A stretch of 63,244 nucleotides of DNA from positions 1 to 63,244 of the forward strand of contig UQKD01000020.1 in assembly GCA_900541585.1 (NCBI GenBank), written 5' to 3'. A program made the translations under genes and the position numbers. Below, in pieces: positions 52,454 through 60,359 of the stretch. Numbering within the stretch: the first letter of the stretch is position 1; every line of letters begins with the position of its first letter. The stretch is from an uncultured Alistipes sp. (lineage in GTDB: Bacteria > Bacteroidota > Bacteroidia > Bacteroidales > Rikenellaceae). The notes below the pieces were generated by a model that saw only the letters and a program-made list of their open reading frames with translations, had not been told where the DNA came from and did no database searches.

Positions 52454-53080
52454 TTACCAATTGTTTTTATGAATTCGATCCACGGTGCGGATCTCTTTCT
52501 GTTTGGGCAGGAATGCGTTTTCCGCTGGATAGCCCATTGTGAGCAGACAAGTGAATTCGTAATCTTCGGGAGCACCCACGATTCTCTTTATCTTGCCGGC
52601 TTCGTCTCCCACAGGAATATGGAACACGGTTCCCAGACCTTCCGAAGCGGCGGCAAGCAGGATGTTCTCCAGCGCGCACCATGCCGAAGCGAAGTAGTTG
52701 AGCGAGCTCTGCTCCGCAGGTGCGAGCAATGGCCATGTCAGTTGGCGAAAGAACGGGATGACGAGCAGTCCACTCTCCATGAGCATCTTTTGCTGTTTGG
52801 GCAGTGCGTCGGCGAACATCGCCATTTTGTCCTTGTCGCCGGACTCGTCCACTTCGGAAACGAGTTCCTTGAACTTCTCCATGTTCTTTGCGAGCGGCGC
52901 AATTACCTTCGCGATGTTTTCGCGGCCGCGCACCACGACGAACTCGAACTGGCGCAGATGGTCGTTGGTCGGAGCCTTGAAAGCTGCCGACAGAATCTTT
53001 TCCAATACTTCGTCCGTGACTTCCCTGTCGGAAAAGTCGCGGATGGTTCTTCTTTTCTCCAATACTTCGTAGAAATCCAT
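52454..53080 (-). CDS. Nitroreductase-family flavoprotein
   Basis: A 208-residue FMN enzyme. MDFYEVLEKRRTIRDFSDREV starts the FMN-binding site with RRTIR; PTNDHLRQFEFVVV is the second phosphate and flavin contact; AWCALENILLAAASEGLG and LLTMGYPAENA are the remaining conserved blocks. Members reduce nitro compounds, quinones or other small molecules with NAD(P)H. It is divergent from an AraC regulator that may control it. A -7 box TAACTTTG lies at 53120-53127. Confidence 0.92.
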   Translation of the reverse strand: MDFYEVLEKRRTIRDFSDREVTDEVLEKILSAAFKAPTNDHLRQFEFVVVRGRENIAKVIAPLAKNMEKFKELVSEVDESGDKDKMAMFADALPKQQKMLMESGLLVIPFFRQLTWPLLAPAEQSSLNYFASAWCALENILLAAASEGLGTVFHIPVGDEAGKIKRIVGAPEDYEFTCLLTMGYPAENAFLPKQKEIRTVDRIHKNNW

Positions 53081-53119
53081 AACAATACGTTTTTAGGTAA
53101 TACTTGATGTTCCTGTCTG

Positions 53120-53183
53120 CAAAGTTACGCCGCTTGATTGTTGCGTATTTGCTATATTGTTTTTGATATTTGTCGTATATTTG
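53120..53183. promoter_or_regulatory. Divergent -7 boxes of the nitroreductase and AraC genes
   Basis: Minus strand TAACTTTG (53120-53127) for the nitroreductase; plus strand TATATTTG (53176-53183) for the AraC gene. The -33 elements are weak in both. Confidence 0.55.
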
Positions 53184-53202
53184 CATTCGGACCAATTTAT
53201 GT

Positions 53203-53211
53203 CCCCCCCCC
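53203..53211 (+). repeat. Homopolymer C9 in the leader of the AraC gene
   Basis: Nine C between an upstream ATG (53199-53201) and the AraC start codon (53216-53218). With nine C the upstream ATG is out of frame; with seven or ten it would be in frame. Confidence 0.9.
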
Positions 53212-53215
53212 TCTC

Positions 53216-54070
53216 ATGGAAGACACAGCCATCCCTTACGAACTGCCCGAAACGAAGGATCACTCGTTTTTCTTCATCGACCAACGGGTCGAAACAGGCA
53301 TCGAAGCCAAACTACACCGGCACGATGCGTGGGAATTGTATTATGTCGTCCACGGGTACGGGAACAGGATGGCGGGCGATACGTTGCAGGCTTTTTCGGC
53401 GGGCGATGCGGTGCTGGTCCCGCCCGGCATGCTCCACCGCTGGATCTATGCACCGGATTCGACGGACGATGACGGGCGCGTCCGTTATCTGATGGCGGCT
53501 TTCAGCCATTCGCTGGTGGAACGGTGCATGGAGGTATTTCCCGAAGTGCGCAACCGTCTGGCGGGCGTCGTCTTCCCGACCGACGCGCTGAAATTCGGGT
53601 CCGAGAGTTCCCGGATCATCCGAAAAACACTCGCAGGGATGAACGATCTGGACGAGTTGGGACGTCTGTGTGAAATGTTCCGGCTGCTGCCCTTCATCTT
53701 CACTTCGTCCGACCGCACTTTTGCCGGCAGCCCCATGCGCATCGAGCGGGACGTGCGGCGTATGCAGCAGATATGCGCCTATGTGATGGCACACTACGTC
53801 CACGCGATCTCCCTGGACGAGATCGCCGCGGAAACAGGTATGAACCGGGCTGCGTTCTGCGCGTATTTCCGGCGATGCAAGGGAATGACTTTCTCGCAGT
53901 TTGTCACCCGGTACCGGCTGAATACGGCCTGCGAACTGTTGAAGCATTCGCAGAAACAGGTGTCGGAGATATGCTTTATGGTAGGTTTCAATGATTTGCC
54001 CCATTTCATCCGGGTTTTCAAGCGGGCCACGGGGATGTCGCCCTCCCGGTACCGGGCTCACTTTCAATAA
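53216..54070 (+). CDS. AraC-family transcriptional regulator
   Basis: A 284-residue regulator. An N-terminal cupin domain (about 20-100) contains KLHRHDAWELYYVVHGYGN and FSAGDAVLVPPGMLHRW, with histidines in the usual cupin positions. The C-terminal AraC DNA-binding domain (about 185-284) has DEIAAETGMNRAAFCAYFRR and VSEICFMVGFNDLPHFIRVF. It is divergent from the nitroreductase. The ATG at 53216 lies 4 bases after a run of nine C; slippage in this run would alter the leader and could bring an upstream ATG into frame. The effector is unknown. Confidence 0.9.
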   Translation: MEDTAIPYELPETKDHSFFFIDQRVETGIEAKLHRHDAWELYYVVHGYGNRMAGDTLQAFSAGDAVLVPPGMLHRWIYAPDSTDDDGRVRYLMAAFSHSLVERCMEVFPEVRNRLAGVVFPTDALKFGSESSRIIRKTLAGMNDLDELGRLCEMFRLLPFIFTSSDRTFAGSPMRIERDVRRMQQICAYVMAHYVHAISLDEIAAETGMNRAAFCAYFRRCKGMTFSQFVTRYRLNTACELLKHSQKQVSEICFMVGFNDLPHFIRVFKRATGMSPSRYRAHFQ

Positions 54071-54108
54071 GGTGATCGGAGCTTGAACTTCCTTCGCAGG
54101 CGGTGATA

Positions 54109-54151
54109 ACGAATTTTCCCGGCAGGTATGATGCCCGCCGGGAAAATTCGT
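54109..54151. terminator. Strong hairpin between the AraC and ABC permease genes
   Basis: ACGAATTTTCCCGGC (54109-54123) pairs perfectly with GCCGGGAAAATTCGT (54137-54151). It ends the convergent transcripts on both sides, though no U run follows. Confidence 0.75.
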
Positions 54152-54170
54152 CATGGCTGCAAAACCGGGA

Positions 54171-55403
54171 TCACTCTCCTCGGTTCTCCGGACCCCGTTT
54201 TTTGAACTCTCGCTGTTCGCGGCCGATCACCTGGTGAATGCCGATGCAGGCCAGTCCGCCGTATACGACCGTGAGGATGACGAGCCACTTGATTTCGGCG
54301 AAAACCTCCGGGATCGAGGCCCCCATGGTCTGTATGCGGATGAACCCGTTGACGCCGTGGCTGCTCGGGAACAGCTGTCCGAGGTTGAACAGCCAGTCGG
54401 GAATGCCCTGGCGCGGGTACGATACGCCGCTGAGCATCAGCACCGGGATCGAGGTCCACAGCAACAGCAGCAGCGAGTTTTCGCGGTAGCGGAACAGCGT
54501 CGAGACGGCGATGCCCATGGCGATGCAGGCCGCCAGGTAGGCCGCCATGAAGAGCACGACGGCTCCCGTCGCGCCGTTCATCGGGAAGTGGAACAGCCGG
54601 TAGTGCAGGCCGAGGATATAGGTGCAGGTCACAGCGTAAATCAGGGCGTAGACCAGCCCGCGACCCAGGACGATGGGCAGCGTCGACATCCGCCGCCGCC
54701 CCGCAGGGCAGAGTTTGCGGTAAAGCCCGAATTCGCGCCACGTGCCGCCGATCATGCCGATGCCGATCAGCATCGTCTGCTGGATGATGACCATGATGAT
54801 CGCCGGCATGACGAACGTGCCGTAGCCCAGATAGGGATTGAACAGGTTGTGCGACTCGTAAATCACGGGCTGGGTCGTGGCCTGCGCCTGCGGGATGTTA
54901 GCCCCCTTGGCGATCAGGCGCTGGAATTCGACCATCGCTCCCGTCTTGCCGATCGAGGTCACGACCTCCTGGAAAACCTGGCGGTACATCAGGAAGTAGC
55001 TGGCGTCGGCGTAAATCGCCACGTTGGCCTGCTCTCCGCCGTAGAGTTTCTCCTCGTAATCCGACGGAATGTAGACCACGCCGTAAATCCTGCGGCCGTA
55101 GAACAGTTCCTTGGCCTCCTCCATCGAGGTCGGGTTGTAGGCCACATAGGTGTTCGGTCCGGCGTTGAAGGTGTCGATCAGACTGCGGCTGGTTGGCGTG
55201 CGGCATTCGTCCACCACGCCGATCGGCACGTTGCGGAGCACCTGCGATCCGTAGGCCAGCGAGTAGGCCGTGGCGTAGATGATCAGTGCGAAAATCAGAA
55301 TCAGCATCACGCCCCCGTCCTTGAAGATCGTTCGGAACTCGTTGCGGATGACCGACCCGAGCTGCTTCCAGTAAGAGGCTGTTTGTTTCGTAAATCGGCT
55401 CAT
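54171..55403 (-). CDS. ABC-2 type exporter permease (YhhJ/YbhR-like), second copy
   Basis: A 410-residue membrane protein. A helix near 30-50 (GGVMLILIFALIIYATAYSLAYG) is followed by a large extracytoplasmic domain (about 55-200) and five helices in the C-terminal half, including VLMLSGVSYPRQGIPDWLFN, a hallmark of ABC2 permeases. It starts 1 base before the end of the other permease region (gap of 1 base), so both are translated together and probably form a heterodimer. No ATP-binding subunit is encoded in the operon. Confidence 0.88.
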   Translation of the reverse strand: MSRFTKQTASYWKQLGSVIRNEFRTIFKDGGVMLILIFALIIYATAYSLAYGSQVLRNVPIGVVDECRTPTSRSLIDTFNAGPNTYVAYNPTSMEEAKELFYGRRIYGVVYIPSDYEEKLYGGEQANVAIYADASYFLMYRQVFQEVVTSIGKTGAMVEFQRLIAKGANIPQAQATTQPVIYESHNLFNPYLGYGTFVMPAIIMVIIQQTMLIGIGMIGGTWREFGLYRKLCPAGRRRMSTLPIVLGRGLVYALIYAVTCTYILGLHYRLFHFPMNGATGAVVLFMAAYLAACIAMGIAVSTLFRYRENSLLLLLWTSIPVLMLSGVSYPRQGIPDWLFNLGQLFPSSHGVNGFIRIQTMGASIPEVFAEIKWLVILTVVYGGLACIGIHQVIGREQREFKKRGPENRGE

Positions 55404-55404
55404 A

Positions 55405-56583
55405 TCACAATCTCCCCCAGAATTTTTCCTCCGTGCACACCCTTTTCAGGCGCGGCAGGCACAGGAGCGGTAAAACGATGAACAGCGACATGTAGCAGAG
55501 GTCGGGCAGCGAGTAGACCCACGGCGTGCCGCGGAGCATCTGGTCGACGAAAATATCGGTGTAGAAGGTGAACGGGAAGATCTTGCTCACCCACTGCATC
55601 GGCTCCCACATGGCCATGATCGGGAACGTCAGTCCCGAGAAGGTGAAGGCCAGCACCGAATATCCGCCGCCGATTGAGAGCGACAGGCGCAGGTTGGCCA
55701 GCAGCGAGACGATCAGCACCGAGATCGACTGGTAGCTCAAAATAAAGAGCAGCGTGCCGATGAGGATGACCGTAAGACTGCCGTTCAGCGGCGTTCCCAC
55801 GATCTTGAAGTTGATCACCAGCATCACCAGCGAGATCAGGAACATCACTGCCGTAATGGGCAGCACCTTGCCCGCGAGCGCCGCCGTGACCGAGCCGTTT
55901 CCCGTGCCGAGCCATTCGCTGGCCGTGGCGTGCTTGAGTTCCGTGCCGATGGCGAAAACGGTCACCATCACCACGAAGATCATCAGCATCATGGGCATGA
56001 AACTCGGCGAGAGGTAGTATCCGTAATTGATGTGCGGATTGAAGAGCACGTGCTTGTCGAAGCGCACGGGCATCAGCTGCGCCATGGCCTGCCGCTGCGT
56101 CAGCCCCTGTTTCATGAGCACCTGGAGCTGGATGCCGGCCGTGAAGGTAGTCACGGCGGTCTGAATGTCCTTCGACAGCAGTCCGTTGACCGTGATGTTC
56201 GTTCCCGAGACGTAGTTTTCGAGGTGGGTCTGGCTGTTGCTCAAGATATTTTTCTCGAAGAAGGCCGGAATCTGCACGATGGCCATGACCCGCCCCTCGC
56301 GCATCAGCCGCTCGCCTTCGTCCATGCCCTGAATGCCGTAGGCCACCATCGCCGTCGGGGTGTCGTCGATCATCTGCACGGCCTTGCGCGAAAGCGTCGT
56401 GTTGTCCTGGTCCAGGACGGCGATCGGGATGTTGCGGATCGCACCCTGGTTGAACAGCAGGGCGAAAAACGCGAACGACACCACGGGCAGGACGATCATC
56501 AGCACGAAATACATCGGCTGACGGGTCAGCCGGCCCATCTCGCGGCGCATCACGGCGCAGGTATTGTGCAGGAATCCGGGCAT
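55405..56583 (-). CDS. ABC-2 type exporter permease (YhhJ/YbhR-like), first copy
   Basis: A 392-residue permease of the same design as its neighbour: first helix PMYFVLMIVLPVVSFAFFAL, extracytoplasmic domain to about 190 (PIAVLDQDNTTLSRKAVQMI), then helices with GGGYSVLAFTFSGLTFPIMAM and the family's C-terminal block. It lies 3 bases after the membrane-fusion-protein gene. The set TolC-HlyD-permease-permease forms a tripartite exporter for an unknown hydrophobic compound or drug. Confidence 0.88.
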   Translation of the reverse strand: MPGFLHNTCAVMRREMGRLTRQPMYFVLMIVLPVVSFAFFALLFNQGAIRNIPIAVLDQDNTTLSRKAVQMIDDTPTAMVAYGIQGMDEGERLMREGRVMAIVQIPAFFEKNILSNSQTHLENYVSGTNITVNGLLSKDIQTAVTTFTAGIQLQVLMKQGLTQRQAMAQLMPVRFDKHVLFNPHINYGYYLSPSFMPMMLMIFVVMVTVFAIGTELKHATASEWLGTGNGSVTAALAGKVLPITAVMFLISLVMLVINFKIVGTPLNGSLTVILIGTLLFILSYQSISVLIVSLLANLRLSLSIGGGYSVLAFTFSGLTFPIMAMWEPMQWVSKIFPFTFYTDIFVDQMLRGTPWVYSLPDLCYMSLFIVLPLLCLPRLKRVCTEEKFWGRL

Positions 56584-56586
56584 CGC

Positions 56587-57576
56587 TTACTTTCCGATTT
56601 GGTCCCAGTCGACGAGTACGCTCATGCCGGGGCGCATGTTCGCGGCCTCGGTGACGGCCTTGGCCTTGATGGCGAAGGTGCGGATGTCGAACCCGCCCTG
56701 CGTGCGGGTAGCCGACCATGTTGCGAAATCGGCCTGCGGGGAGATGTAGGTCACTTCGAACTCCACGTCGCTGTCCAGCGCCGGGACGTAGCCGCTCATG
56801 CGGGTTCCGATCCGAAGGCTCGGGAGCAGCGTCTCCTTCACGTTGAAAGTCACCCACATGTCGCTCATGTCGAGAATGGCGACCACCGGATAACCGCTGC
56901 CGACCAGCTCGCCCTCTTCGGCGATGATCGTCGAGATCTCGCCCGTCACGGGCGAATAGACCATCGCGTCGCTGATGTACGACTCCACCTCGCTGACGGC
57001 CCCTTCGGCCTGGCGGACACGGGCCGCGGCGGCCTCCTTGTCTTCCTTGCGGGCGCCGTCCGTCGCCATGTCGTACTGCGCCTTGGCGGCCAGCGCCGTG
57101 GCCTCCATGGCCTTGTAGTTGGCCGTGGCTTCGTCGAGCTTCTGCGCCGGAACCACTCCGTCGTTGTAGAGGTTCTGCACGCGCTCGTAGGTCTTGCGGG
57201 CCAGTTCCAGCCCGGCCTGCGCCTTCTGCCACATGTTCATCGCGGCCTCGATCTGCTGCACGCGGGCGCCGGCCAGCGCCATGGCGTCCAACGCCGCGGC
57301 GGCGCTCTTCACGGCCTCGGCCTGCCGGAGCTTGGCCTCCAGTTCGGGCGTCGAGAGCGTGTAGAGGAGCTGTCCCTTCTCCACGCGGTCGCCCTGGGCC
57401 ACTTTCATGTCGTCGATGCGGCCCGGAACCTTCGACGAGGCCTTGTAGGTGGTGCACTCCACCGTGCCCTGAATCAGCGTCGGGGTCCGTTTGGTGAGGT
57501 ACCAGCTGATCAGTACGACCGAGAGGACGATGACCGCTGCGGCCGCCAGAATTCCGATTACGTTGCTTCGTTTCAT
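56587..57576 (-). CDS. HlyD/EmrA-type membrane fusion protein
   Basis: A 329-residue periplasmic adaptor with one N-terminal membrane helix (IGILAAAAVIVLSVVLISWYL). The lipoyl halves are GTVECTTYKASSKVPGRIDDMKV (first 20: beta strand with GRI) and VYSPVTGEISTIIAEEGELV; between them lies a long helical hairpin (about 70-200) that meets TolC. The beta-barrel domain follows (MWVTFNVKETLLPSLRIGTR). It connects the permeases to the outer-membrane channel. It follows the TolC gene by 140 bases of GC-rich DNA without a gene. Confidence 0.9.
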   Translation of the reverse strand: MKRSNVIGILAAAAVIVLSVVLISWYLTKRTPTLIQGTVECTTYKASSKVPGRIDDMKVAQGDRVEKGQLLYTLSTPELEAKLRQAEAVKSAAAALDAMALAGARVQQIEAAMNMWQKAQAGLELARKTYERVQNLYNDGVVPAQKLDEATANYKAMEATALAAKAQYDMATDGARKEDKEAAAARVRQAEGAVSEVESYISDAMVYSPVTGEISTIIAEEGELVGSGYPVVAILDMSDMWVTFNVKETLLPSLRIGTRMSGYVPALDSDVEFEVTYISPQADFATWSATRTQGGFDIRTFAIKAKAVTEAANMRPGMSVLVDWDQIGK

Positions 57577-57716
57577 ATCTTGATGTCTATTATAATTTGC
57601 GTTCGTTCATACAGCCCGGCCGGTCGTTGCCGCCCTCCCCGACTCCGCCCCGGGCGGGGCCTATGTGCCGCTGTGCGGCAAAACAGGAGTTGTCGGCGGG
57701 TGATTTCGCCTCCGTG

Positions 57717-59180
57717 CTATTTTCTGTCGTAGAGAATCGCCTGCGCGTCGCTGCGGCGCGCATAGGACGGATATTCGTCGCTGATGCCCGCGGCCTCGAG
57801 CAGCTGGGCCAGCAGCAGGTCGTAGTTGTAGGCTGCCTGCAGACGCTCGGTGCGCACGCCCGCGAGGTTCAGCTCGGCGTCGATCAGGTCCGACGAGGAG
57901 CTCATCCCTTCGAGGAACGCGGCGTTCTTCATCCGGAGATACTCCTCGGCGAATTTCAGCGATGCGTCGATCGAGGTCATCTGGTTGCGGTAGTTCATCA
58001 TTTGGTTGTAGAGTTTCTCCACCAGCACCGCGATGTCCTTCCCGGCCTTGTTCTGCAACTCGCCCACGCGGCGCACGGTCTGCTTGGCGGCCGAGTACTT
58101 GTATTCGCGGTTGAGACCGTCGAAAATCTTGATGTTGACCCCCACGCCCACGGCCCAGCGCGGCACGAGTCCCGCCACCTGGTAGTTGTAGAACGAACCG
58201 CCTCCGATGGCCGCCACCTGCGGCAGGAAATCGGCACGCTGGACCCGCACGCCCTCCTGGGCCAGTTCGCGCTTGAGCGACACCTGGCTGAGCAGCGGGT
58301 TGCGCGCCTGCGCGAGGTCCTGATAATAGGCCAGATCCTCGACCTTCGTGAGCAGGAACATCGACGTCACCGGACGCCAGTCGCTCTCGCGGCCCAGGGT
58401 GTTCGACAGTGCGCTGGCGATGGTCTCGGCCTGCAATTTGGCATTTGCCAGCTCGCGTTCGGCCTCGGCCATCTTGAACTCCACGTAGAGGCGTTCGGTC
58501 TGGGCGATCATGCCGTTGCGTTCGAGCGCCCGGGCGTCTTCGAGGTGCTTGCGCACGCCGTCGACCACCTGCTGGCGCACCTCGACGACCTGCGTGGCGA
58601 GGGCCAGTCCGAAATAACGCTCCACGAGTTCCGAGATCAGCGCGTTGCGGGTCTGGTTGCCCTGTTCGACGGCCGTCTTCTCGTTGATCCGCGCGGCGCG
58701 GTTCGCGGCGTTGATCTTGCCGCCCATCCAGATCGGGACGGTCACTTCGCCGCCCACGAAACCGAGGCTCCGGTCCTGCACCTTGAGGAACCAGTCGGCA
58801 TTCATCATCGGGTTCAGAAGCCCCTGAATGCCCTGTATGATGGCCGGATCGGTGATGATGCCGCTGCCGAGGATTTTCCCCGCAAGGTCCTTGGCCGGAC
58901 CTTTCATCTCGTTGAAGTCGAATCCGATGTCCTTGGCCATGTAGGCGTATGCGCCCGTGACGTTGATCTGCGGCATGCGAAGGCCGATGGCCGCGCGGCG
59001 CTGCTGCTGTGCGGCGCGCTCCTCGTAGGCCGCGGCTTTCAGCGCAGGGTTCTCCGTGAGGGTGACGGCGACCGCCTCGTCGAGCGAGAGCATCCGCCCG
59101 GCCTCCTGTGCGGACGCCGCCGCCGGAACCATCGCTGCCGCCATGAAGGCGATTTTGACAGCTATTTTCATAGTATTCAT
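57717..59180 (-). CDS. TolC-family outer-membrane efflux protein
   Basis: A 487-residue outer-membrane channel. Signal peptide IAVKIAFMAAAMVPAAASA, then two OEP repeats with long helices: LSLDEAVAVTLTENPALKAA in the first and QDLAQARNPLLSQVSLKREL in the second; ARALERNGMIAQTERLYVEF and NLAGVRTERLQAAYNYDLLL are the matching hairpins. It is the first gene of the exporter operon. The ATG at 59180 is set by the signal peptide; a -7 box TATCTTTG lies at 59193-59200, only 13 bases upstream. No regulator gene is next to the operon. Confidence 0.92.
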   Translation of the reverse strand: MNTMKIAVKIAFMAAAMVPAAASAQEAGRMLSLDEAVAVTLTENPALKAAAYEERAAQQQRRAAIGLRMPQINVTGAYAYMAKDIGFDFNEMKGPAKDLAGKILGSGIITDPAIIQGIQGLLNPMMNADWFLKVQDRSLGFVGGEVTVPIWMGGKINAANRAARINEKTAVEQGNQTRNALISELVERYFGLALATQVVEVRQQVVDGVRKHLEDARALERNGMIAQTERLYVEFKMAEAERELANAKLQAETIASALSNTLGRESDWRPVTSMFLLTKVEDLAYYQDLAQARNPLLSQVSLKRELAQEGVRVQRADFLPQVAAIGGGSFYNYQVAGLVPRWAVGVGVNIKIFDGLNREYKYSAAKQTVRRVGELQNKAGKDIAVLVEKLYNQMMNYRNQMTSIDASLKFAEEYLRMKNAAFLEGMSSSSDLIDAELNLAGVRTERLQAAYNYDLLLAQLLEAAGISDEYPSYARRSDAQAILYDRK

Positions 59181-59192
59181 GCGTTTATTCGG

Positions 59193-59200
59193 CAAAGATA
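59193..59200 (-). promoter_or_regulatory. Promoter (-7 box) of the exporter operon
   Basis: TATCTTTG on the minus strand, with a weak ATTG about 21 nt upstream. The leader would be only a few bases long. Confidence 0.55.
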
Positions 59201-59279
59201 GATTTTCTTGCAATACTTTTTCAATCGAGAGGGTGTTTAGGACATTTTTAGGCCCTTATGGACACAAATCACGCCCGTT

Positions 59280-60359
59280 TCACCTCCCGAGGTGGGCGTT
59301 GGCCCGGCGCACCCCTTCGGCCAGCTCGGGATAAACCCGCACGTCGACCCCCGCCTGGCGCAGCGTCTGCGCCCCGCGGCAGCAGACGAACCGGTCGGGT
59401 TCGTACAGCGCAAAGACCGCACGCGCGAATCCGTGGCGCAGGATCAGCTGCGTGCAGCTCTCCGGCTCGCTTTTCCGCTGCGAGCACGGCTCCATCGAGG
59501 AGTAGATCGCCGCCCCGCGCAATTCGGCGCCCGCATCGAGGGCCTTGCGGATCGCCTCCTGCTCGGCATGGTGCGTGGGCGAAGTCTCGTGGGTGTAGCC
59601 CGTGAAGGTCCTCCCGTCGGGAAGCACCACCACGGCCCCGACGCAATAGGAGGTCGGGCTGGGCACGCACCGCAGCCCTTCGGCCACCGCCCGCGCCAGG
59701 TAACGGAGGTCTTCGTCCCGGGTGTCGGGACGAAGCGTGCAGGTCGTGACCTCCATGCCGCCCAGATTTTCCCGCCGGCATGCGGCCCCCTCCGGGACCT
59801 CGAACCGGAACTGCGCGCCGCCCCGCTCCCGGCCCAGCGTCAGCCGCGGATTGACCGCCCGGCGCACCGTGTCGGCCATCCCTTCGGCGAGGAACATGCG
59901 CAGGACGGAGGCTCCCCCTTCGACCAGCAGACGCTCCACGCCGCGCTTTTCGAGTTCGGTGACGATAAATGCGGCCGTAATTGGACCGTTGCTTGAGATA
60001 ACCTCCGCAACACCTTTCAATTCCGGAAGTTTCGTCTCCGAAAATACATACCGGCGGGCGTCGCCCTCGGTGAAGAAGCGCATCGCCGGCGAGAGCCGTC
60101 CCGAGCGCGTCACGGTGACTTTCGTCAGGTCGGGGCGCATGCCCCGCGCACGGCGCAGCTCCCGCGCCGCGGCATCGCGCAGGAGCAGCGCGGGATTGTC
60201 GCGCCGCAGCGTTTCGGCTCCTGCGAGGATCGCGTCGTGCGAGGCGCGCAGGCGCAGGACCGCCTCCCAGTCTTCGGGCGTCGAGATCATCAGCCGCCGG
60301 GGGCTGTCGTCGTCCAGGTAGCCGTCGGCCGTCGTGGCGAAAGATAGTGTTATCTGCAT
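59280..60359 (-). CDS. ribD: RibD-like riboflavin enzyme with swapped domain order (reductase first, deaminase second)
   Basis: A 359-residue protein with both activities of RibD but in reverse order. Residues 1-205 are the reductase: QITLSFATTADGYLDDD, LRASHDAILAGAETLRRDNP, LLVEGGASVLRMFLAEGMAD. Residues 215-359 are the zinc deaminase: CVGAVVVLPDGR, THHAEQEAI (zinc His264 and catalytic Glu266), SMEPCSQRKSEPESCTQLIL (zinc Cys292 and Cys302). In E. coli and B. subtilis the deaminase is N-terminal. The pathway converts the GTP-derived pyrimidine to the ribitylamino form in riboflavin synthesis. The ATG at 60359 is chosen from the conserved reductase start. It overlaps the upstream gene by 10 bases. 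Confidence 0.88.
   Translation of the reverse strand: MQITLSFATTADGYLDDDSPRRLMISTPEDWEAVLRLRASHDAILAGAETLRRDNPALLLRDAAARELRRARGMRPDLTKVTVTRSGRLSPAMRFFTEGDARRYVFSETKLPELKGVAEVISSNGPITAAFIVTELEKRGVERLLVEGGASVLRMFLAEGMADTVRRAVNPRLTLGRERGGAQFRFEVPEGAACRRENLGGMEVTTCTLRPDTRDEDLRYLARAVAEGLRCVPSPTSYCVGAVVVLPDGRTFTGYTHETSPTHHAEQEAIRKALDAGAELRGAAIYSSMEPCSQRKSEPESCTQLILRHGFARAVFALYEPDRFVCCRGAQTLRQAGVDVRVYPELAEGVRRANAHLGR

Noticed and set aside
57577..57716. GC-rich gap between the TolC and HlyD genes as a small gene or terminator
   Set aside because: It can form local G/C hairpins but has no U run and no coding frame with normal composition.
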